Assembly: GCA_020002185.1 (NCBI GenBank)
Contig: CM034538.1
Span: forward strand, 4,357,379 to 4,421,378
Direction: 5' to 3'
DNA: 64,000 nucleotides
Origin: Paraescarpia echinospica
Lineage: Eukaryota > Annelida > Polychaeta > Sabellida > Siboglinidae
This document shows, in pieces, positions 40,401 through 41,551 of this stretch; position 1 is the first letter of the stretch; each line of letters opens with the position of its first letter. The translations under genes and the position numbers were made by a program. The notes beneath the pieces are model-generated. The model searched no databases. It was not told the origin of the DNA and worked only from the letters and a program-made list of their open reading frames with translations.

Positions 40401-41551
40401 GTTGCAGTACAGTGTGCTGTGGTTGTTTGTTGTACAGTGTGCTGTGGTTGGTTGTAGTACAGTGTGCTGTGGTTGGTTGTAGTACAGTGTGTTGTGGTTG
40501 GTTGTAGCACAGTATGCTGGGGTTGGTTGTAGTACAGTGTGCTGTTGTTGATTGTAGCACAGTGTGTTGTGGTTGGTTGTAGGACAGTGTGCTGGGGTTG
40601 GTTGTAGTACAGTGTGCTGTTGTTGATTGTAGCACAGTGTGTTGTAGTTGGTTGTAGGACAGTGTGCTGGGGTTGGTTGCAGTACAGTGTGCTGTGGTTG
40701 TTTGTAGTACAGTGTGCTGTGGTTGGTTGTAGTACGGTGTGCTGTGGTTGTTTGTAGTACAATGTGCTGTGGTTGTTTGTAGTACAGTGTGCTGTGGTTG
40801 GTTGTAGTACAGTGTGCTGTGGTTGGTTGCAGTACAGTGTGCTGTGGTTGTTTGTAGTACAGTGTGCTGTGGTTGGTTGTAGTACAGTGTGCTGTGGTTG
40901 GTTGTAGTACAGTGTGTTGTGGTTGGTTGTAGCACAGTATGCTGGGGTTGGTTGTAGTACAGTGTGCTGTTGTTGATTGTAGCACAGTGTGTTGTGGTTG
41001 GTTGTAGGGCAGTGTGTTGTTGGTTGTAGGACAAGACAGTGGCTACTCGAGTCCTCTCACCCCAGCCGAGCTGCTCATAGCCCTACACTACGTGGACACA
41101 CAAAAGTGTGACATGAAAACAATCATCAAAGGTGAGAGTCCCCTCTAGCCTTGTTTCCTGCGCCTGTGCACACAGTATCATTCAGAGATTCATCTGAGTT
41201 AGTGATACAATTTGTTTATTACACACATTTCTACAGTAAACTATTTTGTGGACTTGGCTGGTGGCTACAAATGAATATAGAAACTCAGTGGGCCAGAACA
41301 CAGAACAAGTATTTTAAAACTAATTTTAATAATATCTAATTATAAACGTGTTCTATGTTGCAGCCACCAACCTGTGTTTTGCCGAGCGCACGGTCTACAC
41401 ACAGGAGGTGCTGGCTGTGGTGATGCAGCACCTGATGGAACAGAGTCCTCTGCCCACCCTCCTCATGAGGACTGTGCTCCAGTCCCTCGCCATGTACCCT
41501 CGCCTCATTGGCTTCGTCATGAACATCATGCAGCGCCTCATCACAAAACAG
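1..41551 (+). CDS. SYMPK: Symplekin gene, overall span of the first copy (22 exon segments, 5' and 3' incomplete)
   Basis: Symplekin is the nuclear scaffold that bridges CPSF and CstF in pre-mRNA 3'-end cleavage and polyadenylation and also serves in histone pre-mRNA processing; in vertebrates it is also found at tight junctions. The exons listed separately (1-50, 1708-1805, 2783-2937 and on to 41364-41551) join with matching phases and no stop into 2382 nt, 794 codons, against about 1270 residues for the vertebrate protein. The first six cover the end of the N-terminal HEAT-repeat region, a basic NLS-like stretch and a linker. The last six or so fall in the conserved symplekin C-terminal domain. 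The start codon and upstream exons lie before the window. The variable C-terminal tail lies after exon 22 and is not seen. Introns range from 229 bp to 10.7 kb and are mostly minisatellite. The span given includes introns. Family assignment is by remembered similarity, without a database search. Confidence 0.93.
1433..1740. repeat. Acceptor-type boundary minisatellite, ~54-bp unit, ~6 copies
   Basis: The unit runs TTTGTCTTGCAG|TGTCAACCTGATGACGTG then TATGGGCAGTGTGACG, i.e. the 3' splice site plus the first ~35 bases of exon 2. The last unit passes into the real exon at 1708. The array begins inside a unit of the upstream donor-type array, around 1440, at a shared CAGTCAA/CAGTGTCAA. Confidence 0.9.
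1708..1805 (+). CDS. SYMPK: Symplekin exon 2 (HEAT region)
   Basis: The acceptor TTTTGTAG ends at 1707 and the donor GTAAGT starts at 1806. It encodes [20 protein letters not shown] and continues through [15 protein letters not shown] and the ETLH end are near-invariant in animal symplekins. Phase: one base completes a split codon at the start and one base is left at the end. The first 35 bases of this exon and its acceptor are copied in the array upstream. Confidence 0.93.
1806..2104. other. Intron sequence without recognisable feature
   Basis: AT-rich, single-copy looking intron between the donor of exon 2 and the next array. No conserved coding frame seen. Confidence 0.6.
2105..2817. repeat. 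Acceptor-type boundary minisatellite, 46-bp unit, ~15 copies
   Basis: Units read GTGAACCTGCCCCCTACACT, GTCCAAGTCACAAGTGG, TCTGTTACA. CTGTTACAG|TGAACCTG is the acceptor of exon 3 plus its first ~35 bases ([12 protein letters not shown]). The last copy is the true exon start. Earlier copies are more degenerate (2110-2230). Confidence 0.92.
2783..2937 (+). CDS. SYMPK: Symplekin exon 3 (HEAT region)
   Basis: The acceptor CTGTTACAG ends at 2782 and the donor GTAAGT starts at 2938. It encodes [20 protein letters not shown], then the helix with [14 protein letters not shown] and [10 protein letters not shown]. This is one of the best conserved stretches of the family (vertebrate NLPPTLAKSQV..SVRKN). 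The exon start and acceptor are repeated about 14 times upstream. Confidence 0.95.
2938..3255. other. AT-rich intron with a SINE/LINE-tail-like fragment
   Basis: 2955-3030 holds TTATTATTATTAC followed by a CTATAGCACC-like stretch. It resembles, in reverse, the 3' tails with GCGCTATAGAAA and (ATT)n seen at 18030 and 39600. The rest is AT-rich with a short TATATA run near 3070. Confidence 0.4.
3260..3415. repeat. Degenerate short repeat at the exon 4 acceptor
   Basis: Irregular units of about 20-25 bp sharing GATGTGTTCAGG(T/C)(G/A)ATG(A/G)G. The last unit supplies the exon 4 acceptor TGTTCAG|GTGATGAGG. It is a further, older-looking acceptor-type array. Confidence 0.65.
3407..3502 (+). CDS. 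SYMPK: Symplekin exon 4 (basic, NLS-like)
   Basis: The acceptor GTGTTCAG ends at 3406 and the donor GTAAGT starts at 3503; both ends are in phase 0 (32 codons). It encodes a lysine/arginine-rich stretch, with RKRKAEE followed by AAKKAKVQ, at the position where vertebrate symplekin has its basic nuclear localisation region (TRKRP...LKKMK). Nuclear import is inferred from the composition. Confidence 0.85.
3505..3735. repeat. 22-bp minisatellite, left part (degenerate)
   Basis: Units related to ATGGATCTGTCATCTATGTC start just after the exon 4 donor and are interrupted by the retrotransposon tail at 3736. Confidence 0.75.
3736..4010 (+). mobile_element. 3' end of a CR1/L2-like non-LTR retrotransposon, truncated
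   Basis: The segment encodes, with one frame break, [14 protein letters not shown] and then [20 protein letters not shown] followed by AFLLV and a stop. This is the typical C-terminal end of LINE ORF2 in the CR1/L2/Rex1 group (the FxxxxPxxWNSLP...FKSxLKxxLF pattern). A ~130-bp tail follows, ending in CATTATTATTATTAT. It is a 5'-truncated dead copy and splits the 22-bp array. Confidence 0.75.
4011..5458. repeat. 22-bp minisatellite, ~65 copies
   Basis: The unit is ATGGATCTGTCATCTATGTT plus AC, with C/T variants (TCAC, TTAC). Because 22 is not a multiple of three and units lack stops, all + frames stay open for hundreds of codons (for instance 4014-5489). These are not genes. The array ends about 45 bp before exon 5 and shows no exon sequence. 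Confidence 0.92.
5501..5677 (+). CDS. SYMPK: Symplekin exon 5 (acidic linker and TPxNVAxLVLxSM block)
   Basis: The acceptor TTGTACCAG ends at 5500 and the donor GTAAGT starts at 5678; phase 0 to 0, 59 codons. An acidic start (REEDEDYG) is followed by a variable linker and then [14 protein letters not shown], which matches the vertebrate LTPDNVANLVLISM block. Confidence 0.93.
5697..6537 (+). mobile_element. Non-autonomous DNA transposon, 841 bp, 6-bp target duplication (hAT-like)
   Basis: The ends are CAGGCTTCGAAATAAGG and ...CATGCACCCTG, giving short inverted termini CAGG(C/G)T. It is flanked by CCCCCT on both sides (5691-5696 and 6538-6543), a 6-bp target-site duplication. A second, reverse-oriented member at 47385-48197 has the same ends and its own 6-bp duplication. 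Repeated subterminal GTCCGATGG/ATCGGACTAG motifs are visible. No transposase is seen; a partly conserved frame near 6000-6265 ([19 protein letters not shown]) has no known function. CAGG ends suggest hAT (perhaps a 6-bp TSD lineage), an inference. Confidence 0.8.
6538..7250. repeat. Acceptor-type boundary minisatellite, ~30-bp GT...AG unit, ~23 copies
   Basis: The unit is GTGATGTTAAGTGACTCTGC then CCCCTTGTAG. It starts with the first bases of exon 6 (GTGATGTT), continues like the exon 5 donor region (AAGTCAGTCTGCCCCC) and ends with the exon 6 acceptor CTTGTAG. Every unit is bounded by GT and AG. The 841-bp transposon sits in the first unit, next to the exon 5 donor. Confidence 0.9.
7238..7408 (+). 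CDS. SYMPK: Symplekin exon 6
   Basis: The acceptor CCTCTTGTAG ends at 7237 and the donor GTGAGG starts at 7409; phase 0 to 0, 57 codons. [17 protein letters not shown] and [19 protein letters not shown] match the vertebrate block around MPASFQAIYTP and AQIKHLARLMATQMTA. The exon opens with GTG, so acceptor and exon together read AG|GTGATG, which also resembles a donor site. The array just upstream repeats this junction. Confidence 0.94.
7475..7846. repeat. 40-bp minisatellite, left fragment (~9 copies)
   Basis: The unit is GTATAAGTCTATCATGTTGT then GCAATCATCTACTCACATAT. It is the same family as 10818-13052. The two parts were one array split by the element at 7847-10817. The left copies are more divergent. 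Confidence 0.92.
7847..10817. mobile_element. DNA transposon, 2971 bp, inverted termini CAGTGTTTGAG, TSD GTTGTG
   Basis: The left end is CAGTGTTTGAGCTAGGG and the right end CTCAAACACTG, a perfect 11-bp terminal inverted repeat. GTTGTG at 7841-7846 and 10818-10823 is a 6-bp target duplication within the 40-bp minisatellite unit. No intact transposase is found. A small frame at 10135-10341 (acidic, DSSDSDTGN) could be a remnant but is not recognised. CAGTG termini suit the hAT superfamily; the 6-bp duplication is unlike the usual 8 bp. It holds a nested repeat (8005-8580) and TA-rich microsatellites near 10570-10740. Confidence 0.78.
8005..8575. repeat. Nested dispersed repeat with two ~125-bp related halves
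   Basis: It begins with an imperfect palindrome, TAGTCCTTTGG...GGTCCAAGGGACTA. Two related segments follow (about 8085-8205 and 8250-8365), each with GTTCAGCAACTTT, CTAATTTTGCATAGA and TTTGTATTTGATTGAATCAT-like blocks. It looks like an older insertion inside the 2971-bp element. Confidence 0.55.
10818..13052. repeat. 40-bp minisatellite, main part, ~56 copies
   Basis: Very homogeneous units (GTATAAGTCTATCATGTTGT plus GCAATCATCTACTCACATAT). Variants cycle between ATCATGTTG, ATCATGTAG and ATTATGTAG in blocks, the sign of recent multi-unit duplications. One unit lacks a few bases near 12505. It lies inside the 10.7-kb intron and is not near a splice site. Confidence 0.95.
13053..13323. other. 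Intron sequence without recognised feature
   Basis: Single-copy looking, AT-rich. No conserved frame. Confidence 0.5.
13324..13596. mobile_element. MITE-like element with ~50-bp terminal inverted repeats
   Basis: The left arm GCTGGATGTACACTGCTAAA, CGTTTGTTGCGAGTCGT is mirrored by the right arm, whose reverse complement begins GCTGGGTATACACTGTAAAA, CGTTTGTTGCGAGTCGT. The whole is 273 bp with no coding capacity. The target duplication is unclear (TAAA near both ends). Confidence 0.7.
13597..14357. other. Intron sequence between MITE and glycosyltransferase gene
   Basis: Contains a pyrimidine-rich stretch (13620-13740) and otherwise AT-rich DNA. Short open frames on both strands are not conserved and not supported. 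Confidence 0.5.
14358..14363 (-). terminator. Poly(A) signal AATAAA of the GT31 gene
   Basis: The + strand reads TTTATT, so the minus strand has the canonical AATAAA 86 bp downstream of the glycosyltransferase stop codon. The spacing is plausible for a short 3'UTR, but the hexamer is common in AT-rich DNA. Confidence 0.4.
14449..15534 (-). CDS. Beta-1,3-galactosyltransferase-like glycosyltransferase (GT31), single exon, nested in a symplekin intron
   Basis: Family GT31 enzymes are Golgi type II membrane proteins that transfer galactose or GlcNAc from the UDP-sugar in a beta-1,3 linkage. The 361-residue frame has a short cytoplasmic start, a membrane anchor at about residues 19-37 ([19 protein letters not shown]) and a lumenal catalytic region. 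GT31 motifs appear in order: RRAIRSSW (101-108), YGDVLQGDF (144-152), the metal-binding triad KTDDD (182-186), [10 protein letters not shown] (236-245) and EDVYTAG (268-274). Nothing essential is missing. Length fits B3GALT/B3GNT proteins (about 310-420). The start is chosen at 15534, with A at -3 and G at +4; a second Met is at residue 7. Odd: a second hydrophobic stretch near the C-terminus (about 338-353). A poly(A) signal AATAAA lies on this strand at 14363-14358, 86 bp past the stop. The sequence CCACACAACCAG, one base before the ATG, could be the acceptor of a 5'UTR intron. It lies antisense to symplekin; substrate and exact subfamily are not determinable here. Confidence 0.9.
   Translation of the reverse strand: MVSALTMCQQYSKWHWRRTVLVVSLLTLAGFMFYMYHYTAMPVYVLDQLNLRPFFLPKIMCEQCNNFSVKYMIANEHACGGVESVYLLILVLSFQPHANARRAIRSSWGGVRTYRGRNIRTVFTFGVHTDVNFNRQVELEQQQYGDVLQGDFAESYSSLTNKTMMALTWTIKYCANAKYILKTDDDSFNVPQRYVDYLIEVTEERFVGGYCFTVFPDRRVSSKYFVSTQTYPDTYFPTYCAGPGYVLSIRAVTELVAVAPNVRYLPMEDVYTAGMCRVAAGIRYVQMTGTVISQDEMTACALATWAKSAHNIVPEDTLRLWEKMVRADRNTDCVGHNLRIFIMFLIAVAVWCKILMNLHYK
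15548..15990. repeat. 20-bp minisatellite just 5' of the glycosyltransferase gene, ~22 copies
   Basis: The unit is ATGTGGATGTCACAGGTCAC, with shorter 12-bp variants (ATGTGGATGTCA) at 15660-15750. It begins about 13 bp upstream of the glycosyltransferase start codon, so it lies in that gene's 5'UTR, promoter or 5'UTR intron. Frames reading HMWMSQ are repeat artefacts. Confidence 0.92.
15991..17275. other. Intron sequence without recognised feature
   Basis: No repeat array or conserved frame seen. It could include the promoter of the antisense glycosyltransferase, but no core element can be defended. Confidence 0.45.
17278..17565. repeat. CA-rich microsatellite with ATGC-rich end
   Basis: (CA)n interspersed with CG and TACA, turning into GCATGCATGAAT repeats at 17480-17545. 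The duplicated block after the gap starts inside this tract (17505 corresponds to 44159). Confidence 0.9.
17930..18080 (+). mobile_element. 3' tail of a CR1/L2-like retrotransposon
   Basis: GCACATCTGAGCTCGGATTC then CTGAGGATAGGCGCTATAGA ending in ATGTATTATTATG. The same tail pattern is at 39580-39640, with a related (ATT)n end at 3955-4010. Only the untranslated end is present. Confidence 0.5.
18111..18186 (+). CDS. SYMPK: Symplekin exon 7 (variable linker)
   Basis: The acceptor TGTGTTTTAG ends at 18110 and the donor GTGGGT starts at 18187. It encodes [20 protein letters not shown] plus IQTVV and leaves one base. The region is poorly conserved in the family; the call rests on phase, splice sites, an unchanged second copy at 44765 and its place between two conserved exons. 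Confidence 0.8.
18187..18415 (+). other. Short intron flanked by a direct repeat AGGTGGGTC
   Basis: The exon 7 end plus donor reads GTAGGTGGGTC and the acceptor plus exon 8 start reads GCAGGTGGGTC. A 9-bp direct repeat therefore spans both splice junctions. Confidence 0.8.
18416..18480 (+). CDS. SYMPK: Symplekin exon 8 (proline-rich linker)
   Basis: The acceptor TGATTGCAG ends at 18415 and the donor GTAAGT starts at 18481. It encodes [20 protein letters not shown] and PS, a linker with little conservation. Its first bases (GTGGGTC) repeat the start of the preceding intron. The 229-bp intron before it is one of the shortest in the gene. Confidence 0.8.
18502..20510. repeat. 53/56-bp minisatellite, ~37 copies
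   Basis: The unit is AATGTTCACACTGATGATGG, TACAGCAACAACCACATCGA, CAAGTACAAC(AAC)TAC, with an optional AAC. It starts about 20 bp after the exon 8 donor. A truncated unit occurs near 18885-18900. The second copy of the locus has a somewhat shorter array (45156-47026). Confidence 0.95.
20511..21467. other. Intron sequence; empty site of an 813-bp transposon
   Basis: AT-rich with no gene. At about 20873 the sequence GCAGTAATAAAGTGCC is the empty target of the transposon present in the second copy at 47385. Confidence 0.75.
21468..21579 (+). CDS. SYMPK: Symplekin exon 9
   Basis: The acceptor GTGTGTAG ends at 21467 and the donor GTGAGT starts at 21580; 37 codons plus one base. [20 protein letters not shown] followed by [12 protein letters not shown] matches the vertebrate segment containing GGRKKIFRLSDV and KRILRAEK, a helical region N-terminal to the second HEAT-like block. 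Confidence 0.93.
21618..22222. repeat. 33-bp minisatellite, ~18 copies
   Basis: The unit is GTTCTACTGGTGTCAACAGA then GACCATGGTAGAT. 33 is divisible by three, so frames remain open on both strands (reading TMVDVLLVS or [10 protein letters not shown]); these are not genes. It continues at 22342-22416 after a short insertion. Confidence 0.93.
22223..22341. mobile_element. Short dispersed repeat inserted in the 33-bp array
   Basis: A-rich start (AAAAAAGTAAAAATTATATA), then GCGCAGTATCCAG and TTCAAAGCGCTTTACAC, a pattern common to SINE or LINE tails of marine invertebrates. It is found at the same place in the second copy (49561-49678), so it is older than the split of the two sequences. Confidence 0.5.
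22483..22569 (+). CDS. SYMPK: Symplekin exon 10
   Basis: The acceptor CCCTCTGCAG ends at 22482 and the donor GTAGGT starts at 22570. Two bases complete a lysine codon, then [20 protein letters not shown] and QFGGQLKD follow. It matches the vertebrate helix with RIKILASLVTQFNSGLK. Confidence 0.92.
22570..23293. other. Intron with a minor GTTGTTCGGCTCATCAAT repeat
   Basis: Mostly unique sequence. At 23090-23260 a degenerate repeat of GTTGTTCAACTCAT/GTTGTTCGGCTCATCAAT precedes the exon; the second copy has one extra unit. No other feature. Confidence 0.6.
23294..23489 (+). CDS. SYMPK: Symplekin exon 11
   Basis: The acceptor ATCTTGAAG ends at 23293 and the donor GTAAGT starts at 23490; 196 nt. 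It encodes [20 protein letters not shown], then [12 protein letters not shown] and [20 protein letters not shown]. The match to vertebrate ARLDLAFAWLYQEYNAYL and [21 protein letters not shown] is strong. The acceptor has an A-rich end (TTGAAG), weaker than usual, but it alone keeps the phase. Confidence 0.94.
23590..23790. repeat. ~37-bp AT-rich repeat, ~5 copies
   Basis: Units of TTATTATGCATGTGGGTCAT followed by TATAAGTATATATATA. Present in both copies of the locus. Confidence 0.8.
23955..27376. repeat. 40/33-bp minisatellite with Pol III A-box-like motif, ~88 copies
   Basis: The unit is GGTAGAGTGGTTAGAGTATC then CAGATGGTGCCATGGTGAAC; a 33-bp variant lacks GTGAACG. TGGTAGAGTGG matches the A-box consensus TRGYNNARNNG, and the wording GTAGAGTGGTTAGAG is tRNA-like; no B box is present. 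Multi-unit blocks recur (24600-25300, 25200-25650, 25600-26050). The second copy has only ~1.45 kb of this array (51313-52762), so the two differ by about 2 kb. Confidence 0.95.
27567..27648 (+). CDS. SYMPK: Symplekin exon 12
   Basis: The acceptor CCCTTTCAG ends at 27566; the donor GTTTGT at 27649 is a weak GT site. It encodes [20 protein letters not shown] and KKYCQDE, matching vertebrate [26 protein letters not shown]. The second copy (52956-53037) differs by one silent change (CTT to CTC at 27627). Confidence 0.94.
27649..27898. other. Intron with TG-rich repeats before exon 13
   Basis: 27735-27890 holds loose repeats of GTTGCAGTCGGTGATGTGT and GTGTGCTGT. No gene. Confidence 0.55.
27899..28012 (+). 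CDS. SYMPK: Symplekin exon 13
   Basis: The acceptor TTGTCTCAG ends at 27898 and the donor GTAAGC starts at 28013; 38 codons in phase 0. [18 protein letters not shown] and the end DFTSHEKND match vertebrate SRTYLGMSTLRDLIFKRP and LSSHEKDK. One silent difference from the second copy (ACG to ACT at 27901). Confidence 0.95.
28013..28520. other. Intron without recognised feature
   Basis: AT-rich unique sequence, nearly identical in the second copy (53402-53911). A 90-codon frame on the minus strand resembles no known protein and is not supported. Confidence 0.6.
28521..28589 (+). CDS. SYMPK: Symplekin exon 14
   Basis: The acceptor TTTGTTCTAG ends at 28520 and the donor GTAATG starts at 28590; 23 codons in phase 0. 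It encodes [20 protein letters not shown] plus PIE, matching vertebrate [23 protein letters not shown]. A 2.6-kb array begins within a few bases of its donor. Confidence 0.9.
28596..31265. repeat. Acceptor-type boundary minisatellite, ~38-bp unit, ~70 copies
   Basis: The unit is CGCTACGCCCTCTACTACTG then TTGCTGTTGTTGTTCCAG. It consists of the exon 15 acceptor (TGTTCCAG) plus the exon's first ~13 bases (CGCTACGCCCTCT). The array fills the intron from 6 bp after the exon 14 donor to the exon 15 acceptor. The 5' half uses CTACACCCTC and GTTACAG variants, the 3' half CTACGCCCTC and GTTCCAG. No stop codons occur, so very long frames (up to 867 codons) appear; these are artefacts. Confidence 0.95.
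31251..31332 (+). CDS. SYMPK: Symplekin exon 15
   Basis: The acceptor TTGTTCCAG ends at 31250 and the donor GTAGGT starts at 31333. It encodes [20 protein letters not shown] and then TPIHVTG, matching vertebrate [21 protein letters not shown]. Its first 13-17 bases with the acceptor make up every unit of the array upstream. The real exon is the last copy: it carries CTCTATTATCTGAAG where array units read CTCTACTACTGTTG. Confidence 0.92.
31647..31740 (+). CDS. SYMPK: Symplekin exon 16
   Basis: The acceptor GATTGTTGCAG ends at 31646 and the donor GTAGGT starts at 31741. It encodes [20 protein letters not shown] and then [11 protein letters not shown], matching vertebrate [26 protein letters not shown]. 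A split glutamate codon GA|G joins the next exon. Confidence 0.95.
31741..32225. other. Intron without recognised feature
   Basis: Unique, AT-rich, with scattered TTGACAGT motifs that prefigure the following array. Confidence 0.5.
32226..33618. repeat. 41-bp minisatellite, ~34 copies
   Basis: The unit is GTGATGTCATTGACACTGAT then GATGTGTATCATGGTTTGACA. It runs to within 16 bp of exon 17 but does not contain exon sequence. The second copy (59200-60600) has the same array with local rearrangements (around 32695 versus 59690). Confidence 0.95.
33628..33697 (+). CDS. SYMPK: Symplekin exon 17
   Basis: The acceptor TTGTTTGCAG ends at 33627 and the donor GTGAGA starts at 33698. It encodes [20 protein letters not shown] and ETP, matching vertebrate [23 protein letters not shown]. 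It lies at the start of the conserved C-terminal domain. Confidence 0.95.
33706..33916. repeat. Short pyrimidine-rich repeat (~10 bp) after exon 17
   Basis: Imperfect repeats of CTGTCCCCTGA directly after the exon 17 donor. Same in the second copy. Confidence 0.8.
33917..34190. other. Intron remainder before exon 18
   Basis: Unique AT-rich sequence. The second copy lacks TGTG near 34100 and TTTGGTG or similar near 34180, small indels close to the acceptor. Confidence 0.5.
34191..34299 (+). CDS. SYMPK: Symplekin exon 18 (C-terminal domain)
   Basis: The acceptor GGTGTTTCAG ends at 34190 and the donor GTACAT starts at 34300. It encodes [20 protein letters not shown] then [16 protein letters not shown], matching vertebrate [28 protein letters not shown]. 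The last 14 bases and the donor are repeated about 59 times downstream. The first copy is taken as the true end because it continues the reading frame. Confidence 0.95.
34286..36290. repeat. Donor-type boundary minisatellite, 34-bp unit, ~59 copies
   Basis: The unit is CCTCACAGACAAAG|GTACATCACT then CTCTTAATGT. CCTCACAGACAAAG is the last 14 bases of exon 18 and GTACAT its donor. Variants CACACACAAAG, CACTGACAAAG and CAGAGACAAAG occur in blocks. It fills the intron nearly to exon 19. The first copy (34286) is the coding one. Confidence 0.95.
36325..36425 (+). CDS. SYMPK: Symplekin exon 19 (C-terminal domain)
   Basis: The acceptor GTGTTCACAG ends at 36324 and the donor GTAAGT starts at 36426. 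It encodes [20 protein letters not shown] and then [13 protein letters not shown], matching vertebrate [25 protein letters not shown]. Confidence 0.95.
36426..37140. other. Intron without recognised feature
   Basis: No array. A 70-codon frame at 36743-36955 (also at 63714) lacks similarity to anything I know and is left uncalled. Confidence 0.6.
37141..37228 (+). CDS. SYMPK: Symplekin exon 20 (C-terminal domain)
   Basis: The acceptor TGTTTCTCAG ends at 37140 and the donor GTAAGT starts at 37229. It encodes [20 protein letters not shown] and then VFNRLLGAH. This is among the most conserved blocks of symplekin (vertebrate [27 protein letters not shown]). Confidence 0.96.
37229..38219. other. 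Intron with a small 21-bp repeat
   Basis: 37904-37978 has four units of CACAGTAAGTGACTGGTGCC plus C, each with a donor-like CAG|TAAGT/AGTAAGTG. The rest is AT-rich single-copy sequence. Confidence 0.6.
38661..38744 (+). repeat. tRNA-like (SINE head) sequence in the left foldback arm
   Basis: TAGTTCAGTTGGTAGACGCA resembles an A box and GCCGGTTCAATTCTG a B box. The anticodon arm is replaced by a T-rich stretch and the acceptor stem does not pair well, so it is a tRNA-derived repeat, not a working tRNA. Confidence 0.6.
39206..39288 (-). repeat. tRNA-like (SINE head) sequence in the right foldback arm
   Basis: On the minus strand GCTAGCTCAGTTGGTAAACG (A box) and CGCCGGTTCAATCCTG (B box) are closer to consensus than in the left arm. 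There is no proper anticodon stem. It could serve as a Pol III promoter reading into the arm; that is an inference. Confidence 0.6.
39397..39642 (+). mobile_element. 3' end of a CR1/L2-like retrotransposon inserted in the foldback arm
   Basis: It encodes [20 protein letters not shown] then a stop, like the C-terminal end of LINE ORF2 (FRxxLKTxLF). An untranslated tail GAGCTCGGATTGTCTGAGGA, then TTGGCGCTTAAGAAG and (TTATTA)n follows. The left arm lacks it, which fixes its borders. Confidence 0.7.
40213..41029. repeat. Acceptor-type boundary minisatellite, 25-bp unit, ~33 copies
   Basis: The unit is GTACAGTGTGCTGTGGTTGG then TTGTA. Units with TTGGTTGTAG|GACAGTG reproduce the exon 21 acceptor (TTGGTTGTAG|GACAAGACAGTG) except for a short gap. 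Minus-strand frames (QPQHTVL repeats) are artefacts. Confidence 0.9.
41030..41131 (+). CDS. SYMPK: Symplekin exon 21 (C-terminal domain)
   Basis: The acceptor TTGGTTGTAG ends at 41029 and the donor GTGAGA starts at 41132. It encodes [20 protein letters not shown] then [13 protein letters not shown], matching vertebrate [27 protein letters not shown]. A 25-bp array of near copies of the acceptor runs up to it. Confidence 0.94.
41364..41551 (+). CDS. SYMPK: Symplekin exon 22 (C-terminal domain, last exon seen)
   Basis: The acceptor TATGTTGCAG ends at 41363. It encodes [20 protein letters not shown], then [20 protein letters not shown] and [20 protein letters not shown] ending TKQ. The match to vertebrate [31 protein letters not shown] is near complete. 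The end is set by conservation (MKQ|VWKYPK in vertebrates). The donor GTCGGC at 41552 is weak and is repeated in the 31-bp array that runs into the assembly gap. The exon encoding VWKYPK and the rest is not in the window. Confidence 0.93.

Noticed and set aside
40166..41034. Minus-strand frames of ~200-276 codons rich in QPQHTVL
   Set aside because: Produced by the 25-bp array; three frames interconvert every 25 bp.
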